A stretch of DNA of 64,000 bases, taken from assembly GCA_029216955.1 (NCBI GenBank), contig JANAVB010010791.1, positions 3,933,934-3,997,933 of the forward strand. The letters run 5' to 3'. The number at the start of each line of letters is the position of its first letter. The first letter of the stretch is position 1. A program made the translations under genes and the position numbers. A model generated the notes under the pieces. The model was not told the origin of the DNA. It did not search any database and saw only the letters and a list, made by a program, of their open reading frames with translations. Shown piece after piece: positions 20,097 through 29,459 of this stretch. The DNA is from Iris pallida. Its lineage: Eukaryota > Streptophyta > Magnoliopsida > Asparagales > Iridaceae.

Positions 20097-21339
20097 AAAT
20101 GATACTTCCTAAAAGGTACAAGGAAAGTTTTTAACAGTATTTTGAGTTTTTACTTACCAAAATGGGGGCATAATATTCTAGTTGGAGATGGGTGGTCGGT
20201 GTAGATATCAGATACAACCCTAAATTCATGGATAGAACAGGAAGAGGTTTGCGCACATCAACACGGGTACTGCATCAGATTTGGCGTGCCTAGTAAATTT
20301 TGGAGAGTGTCATGTCCGATGCGAGTCCAACACAAATGTCACACCAATTTTGGAGTGTTTGTGCTTCCAAGATGCAACTTCTCAGGCATCGTCAATAAAA
20401 AGCTACAAGACCTTTTGGAATCAAAGCATATAATAGGTCATCAAAGTAAAATGATCTGTATTATGTCTAGGCAAAAAGTTTGTAAAGAGGACGCATTTCT
20501 TGTTAATTTGCATGAATGAACCCAATGGTCCCTATCCTTAAATTATTTGAAGGTTCACCTTATTAGGATTATTCTCATTTCGCAAATGGATGAATAAATT
20601 CTTCCACTGTTCTTGGTTTTACAACTTCATTCCAAGTCAAATTAATTAATCATAGTAATAATGGCGCACTTAAAAGCAAATTCGTTATGCAAATTTTGTT
20701 TGGAATGCCAAATTGTCGTCATCTAGAGTTAAAACTATATGCTTCACACACCCTACTTGGACATCGAGATTTCATTGTACGACTTCGTCAATTTGTTCAG
20801 ATTGGTGGTGGTGACCTTCCCGATGACACAGTGTTGACTTGTTCTCGTGGCTCGGACAGGTATGCTTGTTTCATTTTGTTTCTTCGTGTCATGTTTCATA
20901 CAGCGAGCCAAAAATCTTACGATTCTAGTCTATACAACGTAAATAGAATTCTATTGTGTATCTTGGTTTCCTCTTTGGTAGTGCATTGGAGTTTCTTTCC
21001 ACATGCAAAGTCGCAAACCTGACGGTAAGGGCAGAGCTGGGTTGCTGCCTGCTTCACCGGAGGGGGAGGCTGACTATCGAACGGTGCATCCTTCAGTGCG
21101 AGGAGAACCCTCTGGATTACCTGTCCTTCCCCATAATGAGCACAGCCAGCAGCAGAAGCGAGGCACTCCCGCCATTGTTGAAGGGCCAGCAGCATGGCGA
21201 CTGCGTCACCGTCTCCAGAACGAGAATCGAAGGAGGCGCGAAGGCGGTATGGACCGGTGGGAACTTGGTCTTGCAGCAAGTGCGGGCCATTTATACTCGG
21301 ACAGCCATCTTTTTCTGGTTCAAAGTTGGGATGCAGTAA
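13519..21339 (+). CDS. SKIP5: F-box protein SKIP5 homologue, exons 2-5 (5' end outside window)
   Basis: Host gene encoding an F-box protein, expected to be a substrate-receptor subunit of an SCF (SKP1-cullin-F-box) ubiquitin ligase, with a C-terminal pectin-lyase-like beta-helix. Exons: 13519-13663, 13743-13821, 20801-20859, 20982-21339. All junctions are GT/AG and phases agree throughout. Exon 2 holds the end of the F-box (DRYNTALVCHRW, CHPRLWLRVE) and GVYPSLEAAISAAR. Exon 3 gives PGDTILIAGGGNH and IQIKKPLCL. Exon 4 gives IGGGDLPDDTVLTCSRGSD. Exon 5 gives ALEFLSTCKVANLTVRAELG, GRLTIERCILQCEENPLDYL, TRIEGGAKAVWTGG and RTAIFFWFKVG before TAA. Order and spacing match the plant SKIP5 family as I remember it. 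Exon 1 was not found and probably lies left of the window. The sequence is uninterrupted, so it looks functional. Intron 3 has grown to about 7 kb by a LINE insertion; intron 2 is only 79 bp. Confidence 0.85.
13822..14427 (+). other. SKIP5 intron 3, part before the LINE
   Basis: Starts with a consensus donor GTAAGT directly after PLCL. No coding sequence is seen. A poly-T run lies near 14287-14305. The stretch leads into TA tracts that abut the LINE. Confidence 0.6.
14428..14504. repeat. (TA)n tracts 5' of LINE copy 2
   Basis: Two TA tracts separated by about 14 T residues. They directly precede the start of LINE copy 2 at about 14505. Confidence 0.9.
14521..16426 (+). pseudogene. LINE copy 2 ORF1 (RNA-binding protein), frameshifted
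   Basis: ORF1 protein of an L1-type LINE, which coats element RNA. The N-terminal third is Gly/Pro/Arg-rich and GC-rich (MSGAGDPRVRDLG from 14521). Near 14830, in a G run, the frame shifts to the one with GGGWTTVTRRRLAKNG. A DUF4283-like domain follows at about 15265-15770 (YWENTLVLYVLGNKPFYGQI, GGPWTFDDRLIILKEW, IPVWIRFPEFPVGFWS). A second shift lies in a run of six G at about 15773. The new frame continues with VEYELPSGEVLTQKVEYEW, a zinc knuckle CSRCSCFGHLASAC (CX2CX4HX4C) near 15860-15900, and an acidic tail ending in TAA at 16424-16426. Both shifts are in G homopolymers, so sequencing error should be excluded. Confidence 0.8.
16430..17258 (+). pseudogene. LINE copy 2 ORF2, endonuclease part, frameshifted
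   Basis: APE-like endonuclease domain that would nick target DNA for target-primed reverse transcription. It starts MAIIAWNVRGACSLGRWREI, then ILESKIKG (the catalytic E region) and GAVYGHNDRRRRESLW. A shift near 16843 leads to IGDFNALLHQGEKLGGRPV, a second near 16985 to TWHNKATHNRVACQLDRALG, and a third near 17050-17075 to the frame with TSDHSPIRVGFF. The SDHSP motif is the usual end of the domain. That last frame continues without a stop into the reverse transcriptase. Catalytic motifs survive in pieces but the domain cannot be made as one protein. Confidence 0.85.
17259..19958 (+). CDS. LINE copy 2 ORF2, reverse-transcriptase and zf-RVT part, open
   Basis: A 2.7-kb open frame for the reverse transcriptase of an L1-type LINE. 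Motifs in order: DPNKAPGPDGFSSGFFKRHW (about residues 170-190), NYLYKIITRLMCRRM, SPNQAAFIKGRSI (about 265-277), KLDLRKAYDMVNRDFL (about 303), GLRQGDPLSPYLFTLVMEYF (about 362) and the catalytic RLIYADDLLVF (about 405). The C-terminal zf-RVT region at about 733-830 has FRSCYNLVRRAF and PKCVLCGLEPESIKHIFFEC. No RNase H is seen after it. The frame is really open from about 17075, and the annotated first codon is not an ATG; the natural start is 16430, cut off by frameshifts. All catalytic residues I can check are present. Since the endonuclease is broken, this copy is unlikely to move by itself. Confidence 0.92.
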   Translation: MVRRLKATKRALRSWVKGLPKSTLEDKEVELRTLQQDMQADMLNGDLAAREKELIGEVNILRLQKEISSAQRAKCSWLKDGDRCSKFFYDVIRARQNRNHISQLLDADVTLVGTPAEIQGETVRYYSELYFQTDYLSVFPEVVTKRLVTLFGNSLLLAPVTLEEVESIVKGADPNKAPGPDGFSSGFFKRHWDVLKHQVVEVVQEFFTKGKLLKELNHTFLTLVPKEGATALADFSPIACCNYLYKIITRLMCRRMEGIMQDLVSPNQAAFIKGRSIAEHSLLAHEMVRGFSKPGGKKACVKLDLRKAYDMVNRDFLCHLMSVMGFAEHWVALIRECITSPTFSVLIQGVPYGYFQSNRGLRQGDPLSPYLFTLVMEYFTCLMDLTVHRGRLVPLFRRMDPPVTRLIYADDLLVFIQPSTEGLLTLAAIMEDLKSVSGLQMNMDKSRVYFSSLCTRKEERADLLGIARSDLSVRYLGVPLTVNYARDQDCHSLVEYVQRRVEGWQAAGLSFGGRIELVRSVISVVAHFWLQSILLPVANIRRVERLCADFIWRGGLHAISWDQLCRPRKEGGVGLRPLLEVREASALKLAWRFIRRGSLWADWMHSRYVKQDSFWTCPTDNNQSVTFKTVLRHRGVLKFAIRRVIKDGSGTDLWRDPWIDRRSLLDIRGAPTHQEDRRGLSCSRIIRNGEWRPDSYRFTEELGGSILSTVIDPSLPADRWIWEPGGASTGTGKFQFRSCYNLVRRAFPLSPDYEFIWFKGLARKMQLCVYKLLLGRLLTRDRLSSFGVPVLDPKCVLCGLEPESIKHIFFECTLAWQIWAEQSRVLGVCASGKSVGDIITVIRDSRGRGQDWFRTARVRLAAAVWHVWRERNRRIFEELVTPPVGILHNIEFDVNAMEN
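20042..20094. repeat. (TA)n tail of LINE copy 2
   Basis: About 53 bp of TA directly after TTTTTCCAAAA, where a LINE would normally have poly(A). Confidence 0.9.
20095..20800 (+). other. SKIP5 intron 3, part after the LINE
   Basis: No coding sequence or transposon terminus recognised. Some phrases (about 20160-20300) resemble decayed LINE ORF2 sequence, perhaps an older LINE fragment. The intron ends TTTGTTCAG before exon 4 at 20801. Confidence 0.5.
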
Positions 21340-21569
21340 TATGCAGGTCTGCTATGACCTTGTGTGCCGCATGTGTATGTCCAGTGTACTAATAATTATT
21401 TTCCTTGGTTGCTTGTCCGTTTACTTTATATCTGGAAACCCTGTAATTTGTGACGCCTCTGGATATTGTGCCATGGTAGTTGCTAAATGTTTAATCGAAA
21501 GTTCAATCCTAATGTTCAAGCTTTGTAATCATCTCTTTTAGCATACATGATAGAGTTGCCTTTTGTTTA
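21340..21569 (+). other. Probable SKIP5 3' untranslated region
   Basis: Follows the SKIP5 stop codon without a recognisable element until the MITE at 21570. No canonical AATAAA is obvious; ACTAATAATTATT near 21388 is the nearest A/T-rich candidate. Confidence 0.45.
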
Positions 21570-22075
21570 GGGGTGAGCCTTATTTGGTTTGGTTTGAATT
21601 TTTTTTTTCCTTTTTCGGTTTCGACTTTGAAAATACTAATTTTTTTTTATTCAATTTCGATTTTGGGTTTCCGTTTCGGTCCAAAACCAAATAAGATTTA
21701 TGCAATTATATACTCTCAATTTTATGCTTATTTTGTGTTTAAAAATGTGTATATTTTAAAAATAACAATTATATATGTATATATTTTGAAGTCCAACATT
21801 GATATTTGAACTACTAATCCAATTTTGTGCGCGACTTTGAAATAAAACAAAAAATAAATATGTGTATAAAAATTATTATTTTTAATATAATTTAAGTACG
21901 ATCCCAACTTTGGGTTGAACCATTAAACAATATAAATATTCTAACCAAACAAACTGTATATACAGACTTATTTGGTTTTGGCTAATTTCGGTTTTTGATT
22001 TATAAAATTTTGGTTTATTCGGTTTTGACTATTTCGATTCGGTTAAAACCGAGTAAACCGAAAGCTCACCCCTGC
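21570..22075 (+). mobile_element. hAT-type MITE, copy A
   Basis: A non-coding element of about 506 bp with termini (A)GGGGTGAGC and GCTCACCCC, rich in CGGTTTTGG/CCAAAACCG-like phrases just inside both ends. The GGGGTGAGC ends and size fit widespread hAT-type MITEs in plants. It is the same family as 42787-43358, in opposite orientation: this copy contains CCCAACTTTGGGTTGAACC, the other AGGTCCAAAGTTGGGA. Flanks TTTGTTTA and TATGTTAT may be a decayed 8-bp target duplication. Confidence 0.75.
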
Positions 22076-22216
22076 TATGTTATATAATAGGCAATATATA
22101 ACTTTTTCATCATAGTTATTATTTACTATTATTATTGTTGTTGTTCTTGAACATTTTTTTTTCTCGTTGTGGTTGAATTCAATGGTTGGTATAAACTGTT
22201 TCGGGACATATATGGG

Positions 22217-22265
22217 TCGTCGTCGTCGTCGTCGTCGTCGTTGTTATTATTGTTGTTGTTGTTGA
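22217..22265. repeat. Trinucleotide repeat (GTC)n then (GTT)n
   Basis: Nine or so GTC units followed by imperfect TTG/TTA units. The tract is flanked by two copies of AATGGTTGGTATAAAC (about 22180 and 22270), so the segment between may have been duplicated together with the repeat. Confidence 0.8.
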
Positions 22266-22619
22266 ACTCAAATGGTTGGTATAAACTTTTTTGAGATATA
22301 TGGGTCTACATTAAACAGGTTTCCTAAAAATCGGTAATTTATAAAGGCACTTTAAATATTACTTAGGATTAGCCCAAATCTGGTTTTGGTTTATTTATAA
22401 GTTTGTCACTTGAAAAAATACTCAAGGCTAGCATAAGTCAATTTTTTATTTTTTGCCTTTATTTCTTCTTTCATTCTCTCTCCCAAAATTCTAAACATTT
22501 TCTCTTCCAAATCTCTCTCGTCATGCCTAAATTTTATCTTATAGTAACTAAAATTTGATTTACTATTCATTCTAGACAGATTTGTGAAGTTTTGAACTCA
22601 TTTTAGGGTTACGAACTTT

Positions 22620-22860
22620 AAAAAATCGTCCACAGTCGCGACGGGGGCGATGGTCGACTGCCTAAATTTCTGACAGTCCTTGTAGTGTATAGGATTGCCA
22701 GAAATTTGGGCAGTCCTAAAATGGACTTGTTGGACAGCAAGTCCATTTTAGGACTACCCAAATTTCTGGCAGTCCTGATAGGAGATAGGACTGCCAGAAA
22801 TTTGAGCAGTCCTAGGACTACCAAAAATTTGGGTAGTACTGAACATAAACTAATGTAGGT
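22620..22860. repeat. Foldback repeat with a strong hairpin
   Basis: The core hairpin is at about 22691-22776: the arm from GGATTGCCAGAAATTTGGGC through TAAAATGGACTTG pairs with CAAGTCCATTTTAGGACTAC through TTCTGGCAGTCCT around an 8-base loop TTGGACAG. Shorter degenerate versions of the same GCCAGAAATTTGGGCAGTCC block lie on both sides (22660-22690 and 22777-22845). It has no coding capacity. It may be a MITE core or a decayed palindrome. Confidence 0.7.
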
Positions 22861-23513
22861 AAAAAAATAAATTATCTACTTGGTTTAAAAATAAATAAAT
22901 TATCTACTTGATTAAAAAATACTCAAAATTTTAAATCTATCTTATAGACAAGTCTCTCAATTTTGCTCATTTTAAAATAAACCTTCATATATACGGTCTA
23001 TAAATCCATTTTAGGTATAAATCTATTCTAGAGATAAGTCTCTCAATTTTAAATATATTTTAGAGTCTCTCAATTATGTACTCGGTTTTAAAAAAAACTC
23101 AAAATTATAAAGCTATTTTAGAAATAGATTTAAAATGATACGACAATATGAGCCACAAACACATATACGATTTTTATTTAGGATAATAAGAACCCAATAT
23201 AACCATAAGACAATACTAGTATGTCTTTAAGGAAAGAAACAACTAATAATGACAAAGGATTACAATCATATTGCCTGGATGCAATTAATACAAAATTTAG
23301 CATATTACATGCGTTCCGTTCAAAAGTATTACAACAATGTGATAATTTAGAATATTTTAGTAAATCATAGTTTCAAAAAACCAAACAATGTCGGTCTTCA
23401 TTTGGTGTCTGTTCATGTCGGTCTTCGCTTTTCCACCTACTCCAAACTACAAGGTAATCACCGAGCGAACGAAATTTTGGTACTTCAAAAGATGAGAAGA
23501 AAAATTGTAGCAA
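22861..23513. other. AT-rich non-coding stretch
   Basis: Repeated phrases of the form TCTCAATTTTA and CTATTTTAGA suggest an old transposon fragment. There are no ORFs, terminal repeats or other recognised signal. Confidence 0.35.
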
Positions 23514-24400
23514 TGTAACGTCCTAGTCCCAAAATACGTAGGATCAGGATACGTAAACATGCTAGCTATGTATCAAGTGGACTCCAGCCCATCTCGAATA
23601 CGTATACGCTATCTAAGTTAGGTAATTATATCCCTATATTACTATGATAAATCTATATCTCAATCCACAGAGGATAAATCCTTCGTAAGACCAAGTGTAT
23701 TAATATTGGTTAGCATTAACACACTGGATCCCACAGACAAATAAGAATAGACAATATATAATAAAGTGGACCAAACTCTACTACAATTGTCTGAACAAGC
23801 TTATAACAAAGAATAAAGCTTGCAAAACTAGGCCATGTCAGCAAAATAAAATAACGAAAAAATAAGTATAATGCTGGAGTAATATAATGAAGATATCAAC
23901 CAAATATATACCTAAGTCGAACACAGCAACACCACCTGGATCAACGAACTTTCTCTGCAGAAGCGACTACCTGTAGAGTTCATCAAGTCCTCAGAGGACA
24001 TAGCAACGTACATAATATACATGCCAAGTAACAGTAAAGAAAATATGTAATATGAAAAGTAAATACCATAGCCATCTAAGTGCACATATGCAGTTGAGGA
24101 CAATCCTAATACCATGCGGAGCCAAACTGACAATCACTCATGGCACCGTGTCGTGATACCAATGAGTGAACACAAAAAACTCCAAGGCTCTGCTACAGAG
24201 ACCCTGACATACGAAGATAACCAAACCCCAAATAAGGAGACAAGATTACGAGTCACGACGGTCGGATACTTCGGTAACAAGTCAAGTCACGTCAAGACAA
24301 GTAGAACTCATAAATAAGTAACAAGTCATGCAAGCTAGTACTACATGATAACACAGAGTCCATGCAAGCTGGAGGGGTAAGTAATTAATACGTCTACATT
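23514..24400 (+). repeat. Possible LTR fragment of a Ty3-gypsy element
   Basis: Begins TGTAACGTCCTAGTCCC and AAAATACG, resembling how chromovirus-type LTRs in this window start (TGTCACTCCCC, TGTAACCACC). No partner LTR, primer site or polypurine tract was found, so this is at most a solo or truncated LTR. The right boundary is a guess. Confidence 0.3.
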
Positions 24401-24436
24401 ATTTTAATAGTGTTGATTATTATACTATTACATTAA

Positions 24437-25374
24437 TTGAACGATGTTGTTTTCAACATATTTAATGATGATGTGAGGTCAGGTAGGCCACACATAACAG
24501 AAGAAGAACTAGAACAAGAAATGAGGCATTATTTTCCATCATGGTTGAGTGCATATGTAAGACTTGAGAACTCTGTAATTACCTTTCTGTATATGCACTT
24601 GAGAATGAGCTTAATTTATTTTTTCGTGGTATTTAGGTCGATCGTCCATACGCAAGACTTGAGAATGAGTCTATTAGAACGCTAGCCAAGGGACCAATTT
24701 ATGCTGCAAAAATATGGCCAAGCTACTGTGTTAATGGGTTTAGGTTCAAGTCAACAACTTGCCCGATCAGAGACAACTTTGTGGATCTCGATTCCACAAA
24801 AAATAGTTGTTTGTGTATCAGATCTTCGAACTACAAAGATGTTGATGCGAGCAACGATTTCTATGGCATCCTACGGAAGATTGTGGAGCTGACATATAGT
24901 TATAGAATAGAGCCTGCTAAGATTGTGTTATTCATGTGTGATTGGTTCGATCCGATTGAAGGTCAAGGGTGGAAAGTAGACAAGTACGGTCTTGTGGATA
25001 TAAACTATCGGCGTCGATATCAAGCCTATGAACTATTTGTCCTATCAAGTCAGGCTCAGCTCGTGTACTTCACAAGTTATCCTAAACGGAGAACAACAAG
25101 GTCGGACTGGTGGGCAGTATGCAAGACCAAAGCTAGAAATACCTTTGAGGTTGACAATATAGCTTATCAGGAGGATGAACTACCTCTTGTAACAAATATT
25201 ATAGAAGTGGACACAACGAAAGTTCCTCATTACACATCTAATTGTGTAGAAGAAGTAGAATTATCTGAAGAGGAACATGCAGATGAAAGTGAAGATGTAG
25301 AGGAGGAGGAGGAAGAAGAAGAAGAAGAAGAAGATGAGCTAAACGAACTAGATGAATTTTCAGAAGAGGATTAG
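24437..25374 (+). pseudogene. CACTA transposase C-terminal part (DUF4216-like)
   Basis: Remnant of the TNP2-type transposase of CACTA elements. Exon 24437-24556 reads HITEEELEQEMRHYFPSWLS. An intron (GTAAGA at 24557 to TTTAG at 24636) leads to RPYARLENESIRTLAKGPIY and WPSYCVNGFRFKS. Then the DUF4216-type core follows: NDFYGILRKIVELTY, KIVLFMCDWFDPIEGQGWKV, DKYGLVDINYRRRYQAYELF and QLVYFTSYPKRRTTRSDWWA. A very acidic, Glu-rich tail closes it before TAG at 25372-25374. The N-terminal catalytic part is absent. What remains of the frame is open. Confidence 0.85.
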
Positions 25375-26158
25375 ATCTGTACGTTTGTTTTATCATCATA
25401 TTTGATACTTTAGTGACACTTTTATCATATAAATCTGTGACACTATCATATAAATATGTATATTTGTTTTATTGTCATATGTTATTATCAGGTATGACTA
25501 GACCCGGACGACGCAGAGGATATTATGTTAGGCAGTCCCGTCTGCCTCGGGCTGGGGATACAGATTCCGTACCCTCATCCTCATCTCCGAGTACGCCAGT
25601 GTACCGTTATATTTCCGGTCCATTACCGGGACAGGGCAGTTCCAGCAGGTTGGCGACTCCTCCCTCGTCGTCCAGCATTCCTGATCCCGCGTCCAGCATT
25701 CCTCCCGCGTCCAGTATTCCTCCTGCCAACGGCTCCATGGGGAGAGCCGACGCCGAGCATATGGAGGACGGCGATCAGACTGATCCTGCCCAGCCAGGAG
25801 GTGAGAGCGACCCTCCATGCGCTCCCCCGGACGAGACGTGTATGGAGATTTGGACGGACGGACCTACGAAGTAAGTTAATTAGTTAATATATACTTCTCA
25901 AATGATTATATGTACATATATATTCATGAAATTTATTATTGTATAGATATCGGCCTCCTGCAGTACAGAGACAGCTGGGGTTATTTCTGAGGCAGAACTA
26001 TGGTGGGCCTTGGATTAACTACTCAGATGCTCCTGCAGATAGGAAGGCCTTTTGGTTGGCCCACTTCATGGTAAAAAATTTATTTATTTTTAAATCTTAA
26101 TAATCATTTGTGAATATTATATAACTTTTCTATTTTACTTCTTGTAGAGGACCTATTT

Positions 26159-29100
26159 TGTCACTCCCCATTCCCGGAATACGTAAAATTTTGATTTTTC
26201 ATGTATATGGTATCTGGCACCTGTATCTTTATTGCATTTATCCTGTATTTGTAACTGGCCATGGCATGGAACAGTATCTCGTCGCGAATTAGTGTGCCAC
26301 CCCTTGTCCTTGTCTGGTTGTAGGCGTGGTTCACTGTTTCGATGATAGGATTTCTGAACCGTGTTGTGGTTAGGATTTTATTTAATTAATTTAATTAGTT
26401 GTATCACGTAACAATTAACATGTCATTAGTCACATGGTTAGAGCATGTTTAGGGCTTAGGGTTTTCTTAAGCCAACCCCTATATATATTGCATTTATTTA
26501 ATATTTATCACGCATTTATTCCGTGTCTAATTTCTTTAATTTTATGCTAATTATTTTTCTGTAATTTGTTTCTGCCTTTACCTAGCTATTGGTTTATTTT
26601 GCCCATGTTGAACCAACTTGGTTTAACTTGGTTCAACATGATAAGCATGGATGGTCTAGATTGTGTAGGAAGGAATGGATGGTGGGAGATTAACATGACT
26701 TGCTATTTAAATCCCTCTTATATTCTCTCTCCTCATAACTCTCATTTTCTTTCTTCCTCCACCAAAACCCTAGCTATTAGAGAGAGGCAAGTACATCTTG
26801 CACACCAGGAGGGATTTCATGCATCCCCATTTATTTTTGGTCTATGTTGTTCATCTTCTCTTCCTCTACAAGTTTAGGTCTTGAAGTTCTTGATTTCCAT
26901 GGATGGTTGGGTGTAGATCTAAGTTTTAAGCTTTGGTTTTCAAGGTTTTGGTCTTCATATGAATTTAGGGTTTTGATCTATCAAACATTATTGATTTCGA
27001 AATTAAGTGGTTCCATGTTGTAGAGAATTTGATTCTACTAAAGTTTGGCTTTTGAAAAGTTAGATTTTGATTTATTTTATGGAAGTTATGGTAAAAAGAA
27101 TTTTGGTTCGTTCCTATATATTCATCTGCAGCACGCACAGCATGTCGCGGAAGGCGCATATCATGTCGCAGAAGGCGCATGTCGCAGGAGGCGCATGTTG
27201 CAATGAAGCGCATGTCGCAGTAGGCGCATATCATGTCGCGAATGAGCCGCATTAAGGCGCATGTCGCAGTAGGCGCATATCATGTCGCGAATGAGCCGCC
27301 TTAAGGCGCATGTCGCAGTAGGCGCATATCATGTCGCGAATGAGCCGCATTAAGGCGCATGTCGCAGTAGGCGCATATCATGTCGCAGTTGAGCCGCATG
27401 AGGCGCATGTCGCAGTAGGCGCATATCATGTCGCAGTTGAGCCGCATGAGGCGCATGTCGCGGTAGGCGTATATTATGTCGCAGTTGAGCCACATGAGGC
27501 GCATGTCGCGGTAGGCGCATATCATGTCGCAGTTGAGCCGCATGAGGCGCACCGCATGTCGCAGAAGGCGCATGTCGCAGGAGGCGCATGTTGCATTAAG
27601 GCGCATGTCGCAGTAGGCGCATATCATGTCGCAGAATATGCCTATTTTGGTTGTTTCTGACTATCATATGTTCTATTTTGACTGAATTGTGGCTAGAATT
27701 TCTTCCAATTCCTAACATGAATTTGTAGATCTTTTTCTTGGCTTCAAGAATATGTTACCAACTATTTTGTACTAATTATGGACTCGACCATGTTTAATGC
27801 TAATTGACTTTCATGCCTTGTCACCATTAATAACGATGGTTATCTTGACTAGATTGATCATGCGTTCCTAGTTGGAACTAAGAGACTGGCTAGTCGTCTT
27901 ATTAAAATGAATGAATGAGACACGTTCATGTAATAAACTATTGTACTCGATTAGCCGATCCCGAATATTGACATACAGGCACATGCAAGCTTCAATCTAT
28001 TTATTTATTTATTTATTTATTTATTTTTCTACAAAAGTAGCATGTGTACTTGATGGTCAAGGCATGATTACCCCGTGGTTAGATTTGATTGTTGCATTAC
28101 GCTATGTAAAACCTACAACCTAGCCGCACTGGTATCGTTGTAGAGTTGCGCATATCGTATCCCGTACGAAAGTACTCATTTGAATGATCATGATCCACGG
28201 CATGGGATTTTACTCAACGTAGGGACTATTAAGTAAAATAAAATAATGATAGCATGGAGAGAATGGATTCCCGAGTTCTTACATGGCAGCCCTTCCGGGA
28301 CTAGTAGTGCCCGCCAGGCCGGCTGGTTCCCACAGATACTGTAAATCTGCCACACGGGCAGGGAACAGTACCTGCTTTTATTATTATTGTATATTGTATA
28401 TATATATATGACGGGCGTCCTGCTAGGACTCGTCTAATTCATGCTTGGCGCACCTGATTGACTGGATAGACTAGCCTTGCTCGCACATAGTAAGAACTGA
28501 GGAATTCCTAATTGCATAATTCCAGGATAACTTGGGACTCACAATAGCAAGCCGTAGGATTTGATTGGCCGTACAAGATGATTTGTTTGTGTACTGTACC
28601 TACTCTGTTGTCTAACTGGGATGATCAGAATGTCAGGACATGACGGGCCAACTTCTGTCCTTGTTTGGTTGGGAGGTTGGTTCGAAGTGTCGTGATGTGA
28701 TGTGAATCATAGTAGCAAGCAGAGATCTATTATTATATTCTCTTATTACTGGTTTTAATTCCCTCATATCGTGCTTCCTTGTGGTACTTGCTATTAGAGG
28801 TCTAACCTCTCTGGTTTTACATGGCCAGATTTAGAGCCGGTTCTCGAGGATCCAGCTTACTTCCGCCTCCAAGATGGTCAACACTAGAGGGATGATCGCA
28901 GGAGGACTCGAGTGGGTCCCTTACTTCACCACTCGTTTTGTTATTTACTTTATACCGTAGCCGTTTGGCACCGACATGTTAGTCGGATTGTCTTGTACTT
29001 ACTTTTGCATAATTGTAATTAAGTCAGACTGCAGCTGATAACAATTGTGTACACCTTGCTATATCATCTGGCTATGTTTTGTAAAGCCAGATCTCAAGAA

Positions 29101-29340
29101 CATTTTGACTGAGCGTTTGGGACGCCTTACTGCTTATTCTTACATGTTCTCTATTTCTGTTTTTTTGTTCGAATGATTGAGACAATAGATGTGAAGTGAC
29201 CATAGTGAGACTTTCATGTAGTATGCACCCCCTCGTCTTTAGACAGCATTGATCGTATTATACGGTATTCATCTACCCGTAATACGTAGCTGGCTGAGTC
29301 ATTCCCCCGCTCTCCAGTATTCTGGTTCTGGGGCGTGACA
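26159..29340 (+). repeat. 5' LTR of the gag-only chromovirus-type element
   Basis: 3182 bp, TG...CA ends. TATA-like TATTTAAAT at 26704-26712 lies about 60 bp before a CT-rich leader-like stretch and AAAACCCTAG, a plausible start-site region. It holds a minisatellite (27121-27640) and a (TTTA)n tract near 27996-28026. It is 50 bp longer than its partner, explained by one extra 48-bp minisatellite unit and one extra TA step near 28400. Confidence 0.93.
27121..27640. repeat. LTR minisatellite, about 48-bp unit
   Basis: Around ten full or partial units. A unit reads AGGCGCATGTCGCAGTAGGC, then GCATATCATGTCGCAG, then TTGAGCCGCATG. Early units carry GAATGAGCCGCATTA instead. Each unit is built from shorter GGCGCATGTCGCAG modules. 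The period is a multiple of three, so long meaningless frames run on both strands. Confidence 0.95.
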
Positions 29341-29459
29341 AGGTTTTAGTGGTGGCCCATGCAGGTCTGATTTCAGACTTGTGGGGTGCTTGATTTATAG
29401 GATGTCTCAATCACACATGTTTTCCCTTGATCTCCTGATTCGTTATTCTCAACCCTTGC

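Noticed and set aside
27301..27660. Long frames on both strands and a CRISPR-like look (regular 48-bp repeats)
   Set aside because: The unit length is a multiple of three, which creates frames on any strand. The repeats have no unique spacers and lie inside a plant LTR.
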